From Schizochytrium sp. TIO01 (Eukaryota > Sar > Bigyra > Thraustochytrida > Thraustochytriidae), in assembly GCA_004764695.1 (NCBI GenBank), contig SMSO01000007.1, forward strand, positions 2,177,270-2,241,269: DNA of 64,000 nt, written 5' to 3'. The translations under genes and the position numbers were made by a program. Under the pieces are notes generated by a model. It ran no database searches. It was not told where the DNA came from and was given only the letters and a program-made list of their open reading frames with translations. Below are positions 10,296 through 20,898 of the stretch, in pieces (the first letter of the stretch is position 1; each line of letters opens with the position of its first letter).

Positions 10296-11969
10296 TTACA
10301 GGCGGTTAGGCTGATTTTGAATGCGCTTAAAGGTGGAGCGGAAGAAACCTTTGCGTCCAAAAGCATTATCCTTGGTTTCAATTGCTACAGGAATATTGAA
10401 GCAGGAGTCTGGGTTCTCCATAAAAGGCTGCATTTCTTCCTTTTCTGTTGTGATCGCAATAAAGCGCTTGCCCTTGTGTGGCCCAGAGGTAATATCACCA
10501 ACACAACTGACTAAGTCTGGGCCTGTCGCAGCCTTTGAGTGTGTGGCAGTAAAGGTGCGAACGACACCTGTGCAAGTGCCAGGATTCTTGACACACTCTC
10601 GCGGGGGGTATTGCTTGCGGATGTCATCAAGAGCGTTAGACAAATCTGGGCGCACAAAAACTCGTTCTTGCGGCGGAGGTGTTGTACTGTAAATTCCTAC
10701 AGCGTGCTTCGAGGTTACGCCTCCATTCGCAGTCACCATGCCAAATGTTCCAGGGTCACGCCGAAGGTGCTCAACCATGGCAGCAATGCTATGCGTGACA
10801 TAGTTGTTGCCAGGCCCACCGTGGTAAGGTAGACCTCCAGTAACTGTTAGAAGGTGAGAATCTTTTTCGATGTCGATCACTTTGTCAATGCCAATTTCCC
10901 TACAGGATAGTCTGACAGCAACAGGGAAGCACGAGTAAACGTCATAGTACTTGATATCTGCAACTGAAAGTCCGGACATTTTCAACGCTGCTTCGCCGGC
11001 GAGTTTCATTCCAAAGCAGCGGTCAAAGACTGGTTTCTCTAAAACACGAAGTGCAGCATCTTCACAATCTCCACAACCGTGCAAGTAGACCATCTTTGAT
11101 TGTGGCACCCCAATTGCCTTGGCACGAGTCTCGGACATGACAAGAACGCTAGCAGCTTGGTTAACATCCATCACAGCGCACTGGAACTTCGGGTAAGGAA
11201 ACGCGACCATGCGATTTTCGTCAGACACGTTAGCGATCTCCTCTGCGGTTCTTGGTGTCGGGAACCAGCTCTGATCGCTGTTCTCCGGCGCTGACGCTAC
11301 TTTGTTATATCCAGCAAAGAGATTTCCATTACTGCGCCGGCGCTCCTCCTCGCTGACACCGTCCGAGTGTCGGAGGCCTTGCTCGAGAAGAGCATAAGAG
11401 TGAGGCATCTGAGCAACGCCGTGAATAACGTCTTGGGAAGATGTCATTCGCAATTTTTTGCCCCACTCAGGACCCTTTTCTTGCGTATCTCCCCAGCGAA
11501 AAACCTTGCCCTCCTCACTGGTGCGCTCAATGTCTGCACGGGGTTGCAGCTTCTTCTTGAGGGCTTGGGTATAGGAATCAAGAGCCTCTGCGCCGGTAAT
11601 GACAGCACATTCAATTTCTCCCTTAGTAATACGCTCTGCAATCATGTTCACGCTCACCTGAGGTGTATTACCTCCGACGGGGCCCTTCAGCAGATTTTCA
11701 GGCTTCACGTTGCGAAGTTCGAGACGATCGGCCACATCCTTTGCAGGGTGATTATACGTAGACGACTTCTTGGGGAACGATCTTGATTCACCAAACATGT
11801 CAATATAGTATACTGCATCAACGTCATTCGTTGTAACGCCGGCATCCAGCAATGCGAGTTTAGTTGCTTCCACACTCAGGTCCACAGCATCGGATGCATC
11901 GTCCAGCGATTCGGGTCTTCTCTGCGTCAGGCGACCTACGCCCACTAAAACTGCCCTTGATGCCGGCAT
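10296..11969 (-). CDS. Thiolase-like protein type 1 (SCP2-thiolase/acetyl-CoA acetyltransferase-like)
   Basis: 557 aa, ATG at 11969, TAA at 10296. The N-terminal half has the thiolase-fold opening (AVLVGVGRLTQRRPE, then A..DAG...DVDAVYYID). Later come the SCP2-thiolase-like YDVYSCFPVAVR and GGLPYHGGPGNNY motifs. The last 80-100 residues (SCVGDITSGPHKGKRFIAI region) resemble the extra C-terminal domain of thiolase-like protein type 1, known from mycobacteria and trypanosomes. Where degradative thiolases carry the nucleophilic Cys (about residues 96-114, GNTPQVSVN) there is none, and the usual GHP.G..G loop is GGPGNNY. It may therefore bind CoA esters without classical thiolysis. It ends Asn-Arg-Leu, at best a weak peroxisomal PTS1-like tripeptide. 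It converges on the 1132-aa gene with 278 nt between stops. Confidence 0.88.
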   Translation of the reverse strand: MPASRAVLVGVGRLTQRRPESLDDASDAVDLSVEATKLALLDAGVTTNDVDAVYYIDMFGESRSFPKKSSTYNHPAKDVADRLELRNVKPENLLKGPVGGNTPQVSVNMIAERITKGEIECAVITGAEALDSYTQALKKKLQPRADIERTSEEGKVFRWGDTQEKGPEWGKKLRMTSSQDVIHGVAQMPHSYALLEQGLRHSDGVSEEERRRSNGNLFAGYNKVASAPENSDQSWFPTPRTAEEIANVSDENRMVAFPYPKFQCAVMDVNQAASVLVMSETRAKAIGVPQSKMVYLHGCGDCEDAALRVLEKPVFDRCFGMKLAGEAALKMSGLSVADIKYYDVYSCFPVAVRLSCREIGIDKVIDIEKDSHLLTVTGGLPYHGGPGNNYVTHSIAAMVEHLRRDPGTFGMVTANGGVTSKHAVGIYSTTPPPQERVFVRPDLSNALDDIRKQYPPRECVKNPGTCTGVVRTFTATHSKAATGPDLVSCVGDITSGPHKGKRFIAITTEKEEMQPFMENPDSCFNIPVAIETKDNAFGRKGFFRSTFKRIQNQPNRL

Positions 11970-14291
11970 CTTTCCCTACTCCACTTAGGACCTCCAAACC
12001 CAATCTAATGATCTAAGCAGCTAGTTCTAAGCTAGGCTTTCCAGGATTTTAATCTGGTTCTGCTGCCAACACCTCTTCTCACAAAGCCTTGGTTTGCTGT
12101 GTGATAACTTTAAAAAGATAGCAGCACGCAGTACTACACTAGAGTACCTATAGGCATTAGGTAAGTGATTCTGTTGACATAAATTACACAACTGCTCAAC
12201 CTGGATGCCAAGCACTACCTACTACCTACTACAATATTCTTCATCATGTTGGTTGTGAGCCATGTCACTATTCGTGATGGGGTAGTGATGATGATGATGA
12301 AGTCTGGATGAGAAGAAGGAAATACCCATGCATCTAAATCTTTCGATGTGATAGAGTTTCACCTAACTGACATGAGAGTATCACTAATATGCAAAAACTC
12401 TTTCGTCTCAGTCCGCTACGGTGTGGAGCGGACTAGAAAGCTTAAGATCGTCATGATGTTATCTCAACGGACAGGACAAAGAACCACGAAAGCAATATGA
12501 AGGTATTATGGACTATGATTTTTGACTCGATGATGCAGCAGCATGATCACAGTCCGTCGCTTGGGTGTATTGAGGTATGCGAATAAGGATAGCTCAACAT
12601 GTGGATAGTAGGTCTTCTGAGACATATAGACCCCGCAGAAGTTCTGCTGATGTTCTTGCTAGGCAGCCGTCTTCACATTTAAATGCTAGCTTTGCGATGG
12701 CAACCTGTACTTGAGGTTCATCACTGTAAGAAGGCCTTCAATTCTCACTTTTTCGAAACACAATGCATGTTGCATCCTCATTATATGCTATTGCGATGGT
12801 CAAGCTGAGGTTCTACCTTGAATCATAATAATCAACTTTATCTTCTTATTCAGTATCATTCACTGATATTCGCTTTAAAATGGTAAGATTACCACTCCCT
12901 GTACACTGCGAATGTGATATGTTGAGCTCTTACAGTATTTTTACCTAGTTAAATGCAGATATCTACATTATTCTTCGAACCATGGAAATGAGAGATGAAT
13001 TTGAAATAATCTAAAGCCGGACCAAAATCCCATGCTCTTTAGTGTCCTAAACGAGCTCCACTCTGTAAATTGAAGCCCGGAGGCAGTTTTGAATTTCTTA
13101 TTACTCACGTTGACACACAAGCTGTCTTCATATGTTCCGTTTGATTCAGAGTATCTTGATGAAATGTATAACCACCACTCTCAGGCAAGTTGACTCAGAG
13201 GTTTCACTGTGAGTTTTCAACGGAGCGAAAAGTCAGTTTCGTGTCTAGTTACTTCCCCGCTGAAACGGACGTTTTTTATGTCTTTACTTGCGTCGAAATT
13301 TCAGTAATCGTAATTAAGCAATCCATTGTAAGGTTTCCGTAATTCTCGAATGAGTTCTCCTCGAACAACCTCAAGCACTGCTCCGCGATCCAAAGCCGTC
13401 TTCATCACCCTAAACAAAAGCAGCTCTACATTCGTAGCCACAACTTGCTTGCTCGAATCTTGTCAGGTCACTCAAGACTTTGTGTTGTGCATGCCGCGGC
13501 AAAGGCACACTCTCGCTGTTCATCCTCTTGAGCTCTGCGTGAGCGAGATATCGGTGGCTCCATCGTCGGATTGTCCAAGGTGGGTCCGCTTTTGATGTTG
13601 GCGGCCGATCCACCGCAAGTCGCGGAACACGAGTTTTGAGTTGAACTTCTTCGAAAGTCACGATCGAAGATGAATGAGAATACCAATCGTCATGGCTGTC
13701 TGTGCCTAGTAGAGTAAGCTAGGTAGCGATAGATGGCGAAAAGGAAGAATGAAAGAGTGTGTGCGCGAGCGAGTTGGCGCAAGCAAGTCAGGAAGGCAGG
13801 AATCGAGGCGCCATCATTCACGTTCTCACTCTTCGTGAATAGCTAGCTAGCTGCCTTCGGGTTCTTCGCACACCGGTCGAGGGTCGCTCTGCCGAGTGGT
13901 CCGGGTCTGCCTGCGTCGCGAGTTCCGATCCTGCCCGCGTTCCATGTTGCGCATTCATCTTGAAGATATAGCGCCTCCTTGAAACCGAGAGAGTCAGAGG
14001 CAGAAATACTTAGTAACACTACCTACCACCTTGAAAGTTAGCCAAAAAATTCAAGATGGAGCCTCCTTTCCAAGCCCCAACTTAAACCTCGCTGCACATG
14101 AAGACAGTCAGTCAGTCAGCACGCAGCTTATGGCCACGGCGCCGCCGCGATGCCACCGAGGGTGAGTTGATAGTTTAAGCCAAGATATTCGCAGTCGAGT
14201 ATCTCGAAAGGTGAGAACCATTTGCGGTGTCGCGTGCCTTTCGTTTAGTCCACTCTACTACGCGCTAAATATGTTATAGATGGCTATTTTC

Positions 14292-14313
14292 AGATAGATA
14301 GATAGATAGATAG
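14292..14313. repeat. (GATA)n microsatellite
   Basis: About 5.5 perfect copies of a GATA/AGAT tetranucleotide. Confidence 0.95.
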
Positions 14314-14775
14314 CTGAGCTTTATTTATGGAAATGAGGTCTCAGTCTCATCACCCTACTTATAAACACTATTTTTATAAAGTAATAAAAAGTTCTTACGC
14401 ATGAGAGGTCAACACTTGAACTAGAAACGATAACCGACCGTTCGATCGACGCTTTCCTAAGCCAGACGAAAGTCGTGTCTGTCATGGCAGAGCATCGAGT
14501 GCGCCGAAGGCTGCTCGAAGTAAGCCGTAGTAGGCCTCGCCTCCACTCACGCTAACTGCCAGCAGAGGAGTCAGCGGAGGCTTGCTGCGCTTCCTGCTTC
14601 GTCTCTCTTCCGTCTTAACTTTCTCCGTAAATCGAATAATTTAGCGAATCAATGATCAATTGATAATTTCGCCTGTACAATTAATTGCATACTCATCAGG
14701 AAGGAGAGATCTCCAATACGCTGGTTGTAAACGTGAACTGAGGAAGGTCCTAGGCACCCTCCAGGCTGAGTCCGT

Positions 14776-14888
14776 TTAAATTGAATTGAATTGAGTTGAA
14801 CTGAATTGACTTTATTTTGCTTTGTTTTGTTTTGTTTGGTCTGGTTTGGTTTTGCTTGGTTGATTTGATTTGATTTGATTTGATTTCT
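14776..14888. repeat. Degenerate pentanucleotide tract (TTGAA, TTTTG, ATTTG units)
   Basis: Three adjoining tracts of related 5-nt units: TTGAA variants, then TTTTG variants, then GATTT copies. They grade into one another, as expected if one short repeat was amplified and then diverged. Confidence 0.8.
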
Positions 14889-15643
14889 TCCTTTCTTTGG
14901 AAATTCTAACACATGGCGGGAATATATTTGTAGACATACCTGGAGATCTTCCTCGAGAGTGATTGCTAGTGGCCATATAACGTTATCGATAGCCATCTCC
15001 GCGAGAAGACAGTCAGCTTGATAGACAGACTGAGAAAGAGGAAGGCTTATTTCTTTGATTTGCAGAAAATAGAGCTGAGAAGCAACAATTCTCACAAGAA
15101 CCGCTCAAACCATGAATGAGTGAATGATTTTCATAAAAATGAAGGAATGAGTGATGGCTAAAGCGAGAAAAGAGCGAGAGAACAGTGTTTCTAGCAAGCA
15201 GCTGCTTCTTACTGCCGGCTCTGTGGACCGCGAAAGGCAAAGTACAGACACCCTCGCTCGAAGTGCCGTGCAAGGTGAAAGATCACCGCGAAGCGATTCT
15301 TCTGTGTGATACCTAATAGTAGGCTCTTCAAGGTGCGAGCAAATTCTAAAAAAATTGAGCTCGAGTTTTTCAAAGCATCATCATTCAAGTTTGTTTACGT
15401 ATCTACCATGAGGGTAGGTAGGTGGTACACATAGGTACACTTTCAACAAACTTTTAGTGACGAAGTAAATAAAAATGTTGTTACTTATCTCTCTGAAAAG
15501 AACTGAAGAAAGAATACGCATCGTCAAAACCTGAATACTAATCCCCTCGATTGGAGAGCGGCAAAATAGCCTCCCGGGGACCTGCTTGACGACGGAACTT
15601 GACCCCCCCCCCCACCTAATTCTACGTTGGCAAGGTCGCTAGC

Positions 15644-17781
15644 ATGGCTCGCGGGACTCTGGGCCTCGCTGCCGTGGAGGCCGCTGCCCGTCTCGGAATG
15701 GCCGGCCATGAGGGAAGCTATGGCAGCAACGCTGAGGTCAACGCTCAAGGCTTTGTTAGCGCAGGCCAAGACCGAGACAAACTTAAAGTCATAGGGCCTG
15801 TTCAGGGGCCAAAGATTGAGCGAGAGATGTGTCCAAGCCAAAGGCAAGGCCAGGGCCGAGGTCAAGGTCAAAGCCGAATAGAAACTCATGATGAACACCA
15901 GGATGCACTTGAGGCCAGATTTGCACAGGAGCCACGCGAATTGCTCTTATCACGATTTTTAGTGGCCTGTGAAGGCGATGCAGATGTAGCGGGCCGGGCA
16001 CTGGCACGCGATGTGCACTGGCGCCACAGGATCGGCCTGGATGATCTTTTAACAAAAGACCCGGCGCAAATTCTCGGCTGCGACCCAAGTTTGGTGGCTC
16101 ACAAGGTGCTCTGCAGGGAGGCTGGAGTTGACCGTGCGGGCCGCACTGTTGTGTACTATCTTGGACGTGCATTCGATGCACAAAAATGTAGGTTTGGGGT
16201 TTGAAAAGGCTAGAAACCCTTCAAGCTTAATGGAGATTTCTTACATCGGAATTTTCTCATGACGGTTCCTGTAGTGAAGTGGCTGCTCACAGTTCTTGCA
16301 CTTCAAATTGATCTCATCTTATAATATTTCTAGAGATTGGGACCCTGGGCATGATCAATCGAGTGATTCGCTAACTGAAAACTTTGTATTCTTATCTAAT
16401 TCTTATTTATATGATCTGGTGGGTTCACAACACAGTAATGGAGCTTACAACACCTCAACAATTTCTGCTTTATCACATATGGGTGCGCGAAACAGCGGTG
16501 CGTAGAGCCGCAGCCACAACAAGAGAGAGATCTTCAGGTGATGCAGGCCAGGCAAGCCCGCCATACTACACATGTGTTATGGACCTAAAAGGATGCAAAC
16601 TTGCACAGGCTAATACAACGTTTTACAGCTTGCTACAGCTCGTTTTGGAGGTTGATCAAAACCACTTTCCAGGTGTGGTGGGTCAGGTCGTAATTGTGAA
16701 TGCGCCGTTCTTTTTCACAGTTGTGTGGAAAGTCATTCGTAAATATATCACTCCAGAAATGGAACAGAAAGTGACAATCATTAGTGCAGATAAGTCAAAG
16801 ATCTTTGCTGGACTTTCGGCGTTTATTTCACGAGAGGAAATTCCTGCAGATTATGGTGGCGAAGCTCCAAAGGTTGATTGGTCATCACCTGAGGCAAACT
16901 TACTGTGTTGCTTTAAAGAGAGCTACCAACAGGTACCCGTGGAACCAGTAAGTCCTACATTAGCCCCTACTCCAGAAGAGGATAACCACACGCATAATGT
17001 TCGTCACCAAGATGCCCCAAACCAGGAACGCCATGTTGGTGGATTTACCACACCAATACCATCTGGACCTATAGAGGAGCATGCAGAACTTCAATCAGAC
17101 CAAGGTGGCCACGGGGTTATCACGAACACGGAGATTAGTCGTGGACATGCAGACTCCGAAAATACCGGGAGCCATCACGATCGAGATTTGAGCACCTGGC
17201 TACCACCACACATTGCCGCTCTTGTATATGACCGTAGTGAGCCAGCACGTCCAGGCTTACGTGAGGACTTGCTGCAAGCCATCGAGGACATTTTGGCTGA
17301 GAAGGACAGCTTTGAGCAATATGCTTTGAATGAACGCTTGCGTTTGCGCCGACAATTAAAGGAGCTGTACTTGCTAAATCAAAGCTCTCAGCGGCAGCGG
17401 CAGCTTTCTCTAAACTCGAATTCTATGAGACACTTGCAGGTGTCGCCAAGAGCGCAACAACAACAGCAATGTCAAGATCCGGTGAACTTGCGTGTTGTAA
17501 AAGCTGGCTTGCGAGAACGTGTAAGTAGCTTGCAGGCGCAGGTACAAGCCGCACGTGAGGAGTGCGAGGCCAACGCTCGTGCCGTGAAATTTGCACGCAA
17601 CTATCTGGAGCAAGAGACCTCGCGCCGTGAGCAAGCCCGTGCTGAAGCTGAGCGCACAGTCACTAAGTTGCGAAAAGAGGTTACTGCTCTACACGAAATC
17701 GCCGCAGCATCACTTCCACCCATGGAAATGAAGGAGGTTTCAAATCTCATCCGTGTTCGTTTAGGTTCTTCAGCTCAGTAG
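15644..17781 (+). CDS. Sec14-like (CRAL-TRIO) lipid-transfer protein with coiled-coil tail; CDS join(15644..16187,16436..17781)
   Basis: Two exons give 629 aa. Exon 1 runs on to a TGA at 16202 if unspliced. Removing a 248-nt intron (GTAGGT donor at 16188, CACAG acceptor ending 16435, GCTAACT branch-like motif at 16369-16375) restores the family-typical run GRAFDAQK-LMELTTPQQFLLYH. A CRAL-TRIO N-terminal helical part lies at about residues 85-160 and the lipid-binding part at about 165-325, with VMDLKGCKL, IVNAPFFFTVVWKVI, the KVTIIS strand and the closing PADYGG. A Pro/His-rich linker follows, then two coiled-coil segments at about 450-500 and 530-605. Family knowledge: such proteins bind or exchange phosphatidylinositol and other lipids at membranes; the ligand here cannot be read. 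There is no GOLD domain, and the coiled-coil tail probably mediates targeting or dimerisation. Start chosen at the first ATG after the C run. Confidence 0.87.
16188..16435 (+). other. Spliceosomal intron in the Sec14-like gene
   Basis: 248 nt, GT...AG. The donor reads T|GTAGGT after a Gln-Lys codon pair and the acceptor is ACAACACAG. A GCTAACT branch-point-like heptamer lies about 60 nt before the acceptor. Splicing phase (1 nt + 2 nt) joins both reading frames exactly and rebuilds the conserved CRAL-TRIO stretch. A closer AG at 16332-16333 would create an immediate TAG stop. Confidence 0.85.
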
Positions 17782-18500
17782 TCTCCTTTGAATGAGAGCC
17801 AGAGGATTGCTTTGAGGCTAGCTTATCGCCAACAACTCTTTGTGTTCCACAGGAGCTAATTTGCGTGGTCTTGCTTGCGAAGCGTAATATGTTTTACCGT
17901 GCAATGTGTCTTTTTCGTACGGTAATAAACTCCTTCTCTAGAATGAGAAGAAAAACCAGATTGATGTACACTTTTCATTTTAATATAATCGTTTTGGTCA
18001 AAGTGTAATTTCCAATGAAAAGCAGTGCGAAAAGGATAGTTTCTGATGCGCAATGCTAATGTGTCATGATTGAATTAATGAGCAAATAATGTAATAAAAG
18101 TATTTTTTGGATCTATTCATTCTATGAATACGTTTAATGTATATAGGCAATTGTCGATGAAGAAATAACAGCACTCTGTTCGAGCTTGCCAGTCCTCTTA
18201 ACGTTTGGCCTTAAGTTTTTGATCATTTCCTTTGAATTTGCGAGTAGAGAAAGCTTTCTTTTTAAAATTAAAGAAAAGGGTCTAAAGAAATTATCAAAGC
18301 AAGCAAGCAAAAAAGTAACAAGGTTGATGAACACACGATAGGCCGGGTAAAAGGCCACCAGTAGTGGATAAAAACCATTTTGTATGCATGCCATAAGGTC
18401 AGAATTCATGGGTGGCAAATTTTAGATGGTACACTGAGTTGCTACACACTGTTGGCTGGCACGAGGGTGCGCAACAACCCTCGAGCTTCAACGTGACTCG
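17782..18500. other. Convergent 3' intergenic region
   Basis: AT-rich, between the stops of the Sec14-like (+) and SLC25 (-) genes. It should contain both 3' UTRs. I see no gene. Confidence 0.5.
17924..17929 (+). terminator. Possible polyadenylation signal of the Sec14-like gene
   Basis: AATAAA about 143 nt after the TAG stop. The hexamer is seen; function is inferred from distance only. Confidence 0.3.
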
Positions 18501-20108
18501 CTACACGCTGTCTCCTAAAAATGACTTCATTTTCTCGTAAATGGCAAACTGGATCGCGCTCAGAGGCAATACAGATAATGTTCGTGCCACAGAACCGCTC
18601 CACAACCCTCGAATACCCTCATTACGCGCAACAGAAAAGAGACAGTCAAAGGTGCCCTTATAATGGAAGCGGCGATGAGCAGAGGCCTCGAGGTCCTCGC
18701 GCTGGGTCATAAGACGGACGGACACGACATCGAGCGGGTTGCTCAAAAAGGCGGCAAGACCTCCTGAGCACGCGCCTGCAACCAGATCCTCTGCAGTCTC
18801 TTCGACAGACTCTCGAAGATCTCCCATGTCTGGCAAATTGGTTGGCGCCATGAAGGAAAGTAGGGACTGTTCGGGGGGGCCCAAAGGCGACAGCAGCTCT
18901 TGCTGCTGTTGGATTTTGTGTTTTTCTTCCCGTCTCCGCTTCAACTCGCGCCTGATACGTTCGTAAAATAGAAACTGGAGTCCCGAGGCTGTGCAATCAA
19001 GTAACAAACAGGCTCTATAGCCTGCAAAGAGGCCAGAAATACCCTCAGACCGTGCGATATGCATAAGGCCGCTCACGGTACCGGTATAACCTGGCGAGGA
19101 AGTTTGTAGCCTTGACTTGATGACTTCAAAAGGTACCCATATGAATGAAGACCCAAGTTCAGACACAACTCCTGCGCCCAAGTGAACAAGATCTTCTTGC
19201 CACTCGGTAAGCTCACCACCATTGTCCACATTCGATGCAGCTGTAAGCTCCCTCATGTGTTCCATGCCATAGTGCTTGGACGTTTCATAAACTGCAAAGT
19301 ACAAGGCACTTGAGGGCATGGCCCCAATCAAAGTCGCACTGACGCCCCTGAAAAGGCTCCCAACGCCTTCTTCTGCAATCATAATCCTTGCTGTGCCAAA
19401 GACACCATGGTAGCTATGGTTCGCAACATCTGCGCCCTGAACCTTCAGGCGTGTACTAATCGTATCCAGAGGGTGCATGCACGTTTCTGCAATCATACCT
19501 GCCACAGCTCCTGCCCACGCGTGCACTCCCACGCTCTCCAAAGAGTGTTCGCGCACAGCATTCCCCTCGGTCGCTGATTTTGCGGCCTTCGAATTGTAAA
19601 GTTTTTCATCCATATCAAAATTCACACCAGAACCTGATTCTGAGATATCCGAAGCAGAGCCCTTGTGCATAGATGAGGGTTCGTGGGTAGGATGGTTTCC
19701 GAGGAGACCGTGTCCATGAAGACCGTGACTATGGGCGCCGTGGTCACGAGACCACCTCCTCGGGAGCGTGTTACGCCTTGGGAACGAAACTTGTTGCGCT
19801 TCCCATTGTCCTGGGCTATGCATTGCCAAGGTCTCTACCGCGGGTGTTGAGGCTGAGTTCATAGCCAGCAATTGAAGAGGCGCCCCGATGGAGTTCGATT
19901 GGTATCGTTGTAAACTATTGTTGGGCGTGGAGCCGTCGAAGTCAACAGGGGTAGACGCCATGGCGTTGCTGTGGTCTACCACGGATGATGGAATTGCGTC
20001 AGGTGAGGCGGTGTCGAAGGCGGAGTCATGAGTGATGGGACGTCTGTTCGACGGAGATCGAGCCAGAGAGACCACTCCTCCGACCAACGGGTCGGCCTGG
20101 GGCTGCAT
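18501..20108 (-). CDS. Mitochondrial carrier (SLC25 family), SAM-carrier-like, with long N-terminal extension
   Basis: 535 aa, ATG at 20108, TAG stop. Residues about 1-190 are polar, Ser/His-rich and unlike a carrier; most SLC25 proteins are about 300 aa in total. From about 193 there are three Solcar repeats. Their signatures are HPLDTISTR, VPFEVIKSR and NPLDVVSVR, each followed by the usual G-x3-LF/LW-G pattern (GVGSLFRG, GISGLFAG, GIRGLWSG). The AMPSSALYFAVYE and NPLDVV..RLMTQ segments resemble S-adenosylmethionine carriers (SLC25A26-like), but substrate assignment is tentative. Signatures 1 and 3 have Ser where the family normally has Lys/Arg, so the matrix salt-bridge network looks incomplete. 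Expected location is the mitochondrial inner membrane; the hydrophilic N-terminus would be an unusual extra domain. Confidence 0.9.
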   Translation of the reverse strand: MQPQADPLVGGVVSLARSPSNRRPITHDSAFDTASPDAIPSSVVDHSNAMASTPVDFDGSTPNNSLQRYQSNSIGAPLQLLAMNSASTPAVETLAMHSPGQWEAQQVSFPRRNTLPRRWSRDHGAHSHGLHGHGLLGNHPTHEPSSMHKGSASDISESGSGVNFDMDEKLYNSKAAKSATEGNAVREHSLESVGVHAWAGAVAGMIAETCMHPLDTISTRLKVQGADVANHSYHGVFGTARIMIAEEGVGSLFRGVSATLIGAMPSSALYFAVYETSKHYGMEHMRELTAASNVDNGGELTEWQEDLVHLGAGVVSELGSSFIWVPFEVIKSRLQTSSPGYTGTVSGLMHIARSEGISGLFAGYRACLLLDCTASGLQFLFYERIRRELKRRREEKHKIQQQQELLSPLGPPEQSLLSFMAPTNLPDMGDLRESVEETAEDLVAGACSGGLAAFLSNPLDVVSVRLMTQREDLEASAHRRFHYKGTFDCLFSVARNEGIRGLWSGSVARTLSVLPLSAIQFAIYEKMKSFLGDSV

Positions 20109-20173
20109 TGTGCGTCAAGGCAGGGTCCCACGCACCGGCCTCGCCGCATCCATTGACGGCACTGCTTTTCTGT

Positions 20174-20221
20174 TCTTCTTTCTTCTTTCTTCTTTTCTTT
20201 CTTTCTTTCTTTCTTTCTTTC
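20174..20221. repeat. (TTTC)n microsatellite
   Basis: Pyrimidine tract of TTC/TTTC units ending in about seven perfect TTTC copies, 70-120 nt upstream of the SLC25 start codon. Confidence 0.9.
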
Positions 20222-20267
20222 GAGTTGCGGCGCTCCTTATACCTTTATACCCTGACAGTTTTCAACT

Positions 20268-20301
20268 AGTTAGCTAGCTAGCTACTATCTATCTATCTAT
20301 T
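20268..20301. repeat. (TAGC)n-(TATC)n compound microsatellite
   Basis: Three to four TAGC copies followed directly by about four CTAT copies. Confidence 0.9.
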
Positions 20302-20326
20302 CAATGGTTAAATTATTTTTTTCCGT

Positions 20327-20410
20327 GAGAAAAGGAAGAAGAAAAGGAGAAAGAAAAAGAAAAGAAAAGAAAAGAAAAGAAGAGCGTCTTTCTTTCTTTC
20401 TTTTCTTTTT
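20327..20410. repeat. Purine tract followed by complementary pyrimidine tract
   Basis: A GA-rich tract (AAAAG-type units, 20327-20384) is followed after a few bases by a TTTC-rich tract (20387-20410). The two are imperfectly complementary and could form a hairpin. Confidence 0.75.
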
Positions 20411-20898
20411 ATCTTCTCCGTTAGCAACTCTTTCTTTTAGTCGAGTGCTCCAGTTAACGGTAGCCACCAGCTCTAGCGCGTCTGTGCTTTCTCTTGCGCT
20501 CGAGTGGGTGGCGTCTATCTTTGCCCCATCCTTCCTTGCAAAATCCGCGAGATTTGATCTGAGTGCTTGAAGAGCAAGACCGAAAAGGCTCTCTCTCCGC
20601 CCGCTTCTCAGCCTGGCAGGGTCGGCGAGCGGCGGCCTCTCTTGGGCTGTTCTGGGCGACGGTGGTTTGCAGTATGCGCTGCTTTACTCTGGGAAGTTTG
20701 CCACAGAAGTATAGGCCATAGTGGGGGCATCTATAGGCTACTGTGGGCGGGCGGATAGTCCACTGTGTGGGGGGCCTGGAAGTGGGCTATAGCTCTGCGC
20801 AAGTGGAGAATGGGCTCGTGTGGCTGCGCTTGTTCGGCACAAGGCGGAGAAGAGTTGCGCTGTTTTCGTAGTCTGCTTTCCTGAAATCCAAGTCAAAG

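Larger units (their letters stand above)
11970..15643. other. 3.7-kb intergenic region, no recognised gene
   Basis: Only short open frames, none resembling a protein family. AT-rich to about 13.3 kb, then more GC-rich at 13.3-14.2 kb. It contains a GATA repeat, a pentanucleotide-like TTGAA/TTTTG/ATTTG tract and a 12-13-nt C run just before the Sec14-like gene. The last few hundred bases should hold that gene's promoter. Confidence 0.5.

Noticed and set aside
13350-13661. 81- and 83-codon frames on opposite strands in a GC-richer patch
   Set aside because: Neither shows a domain; mutual overlap suggests chance.
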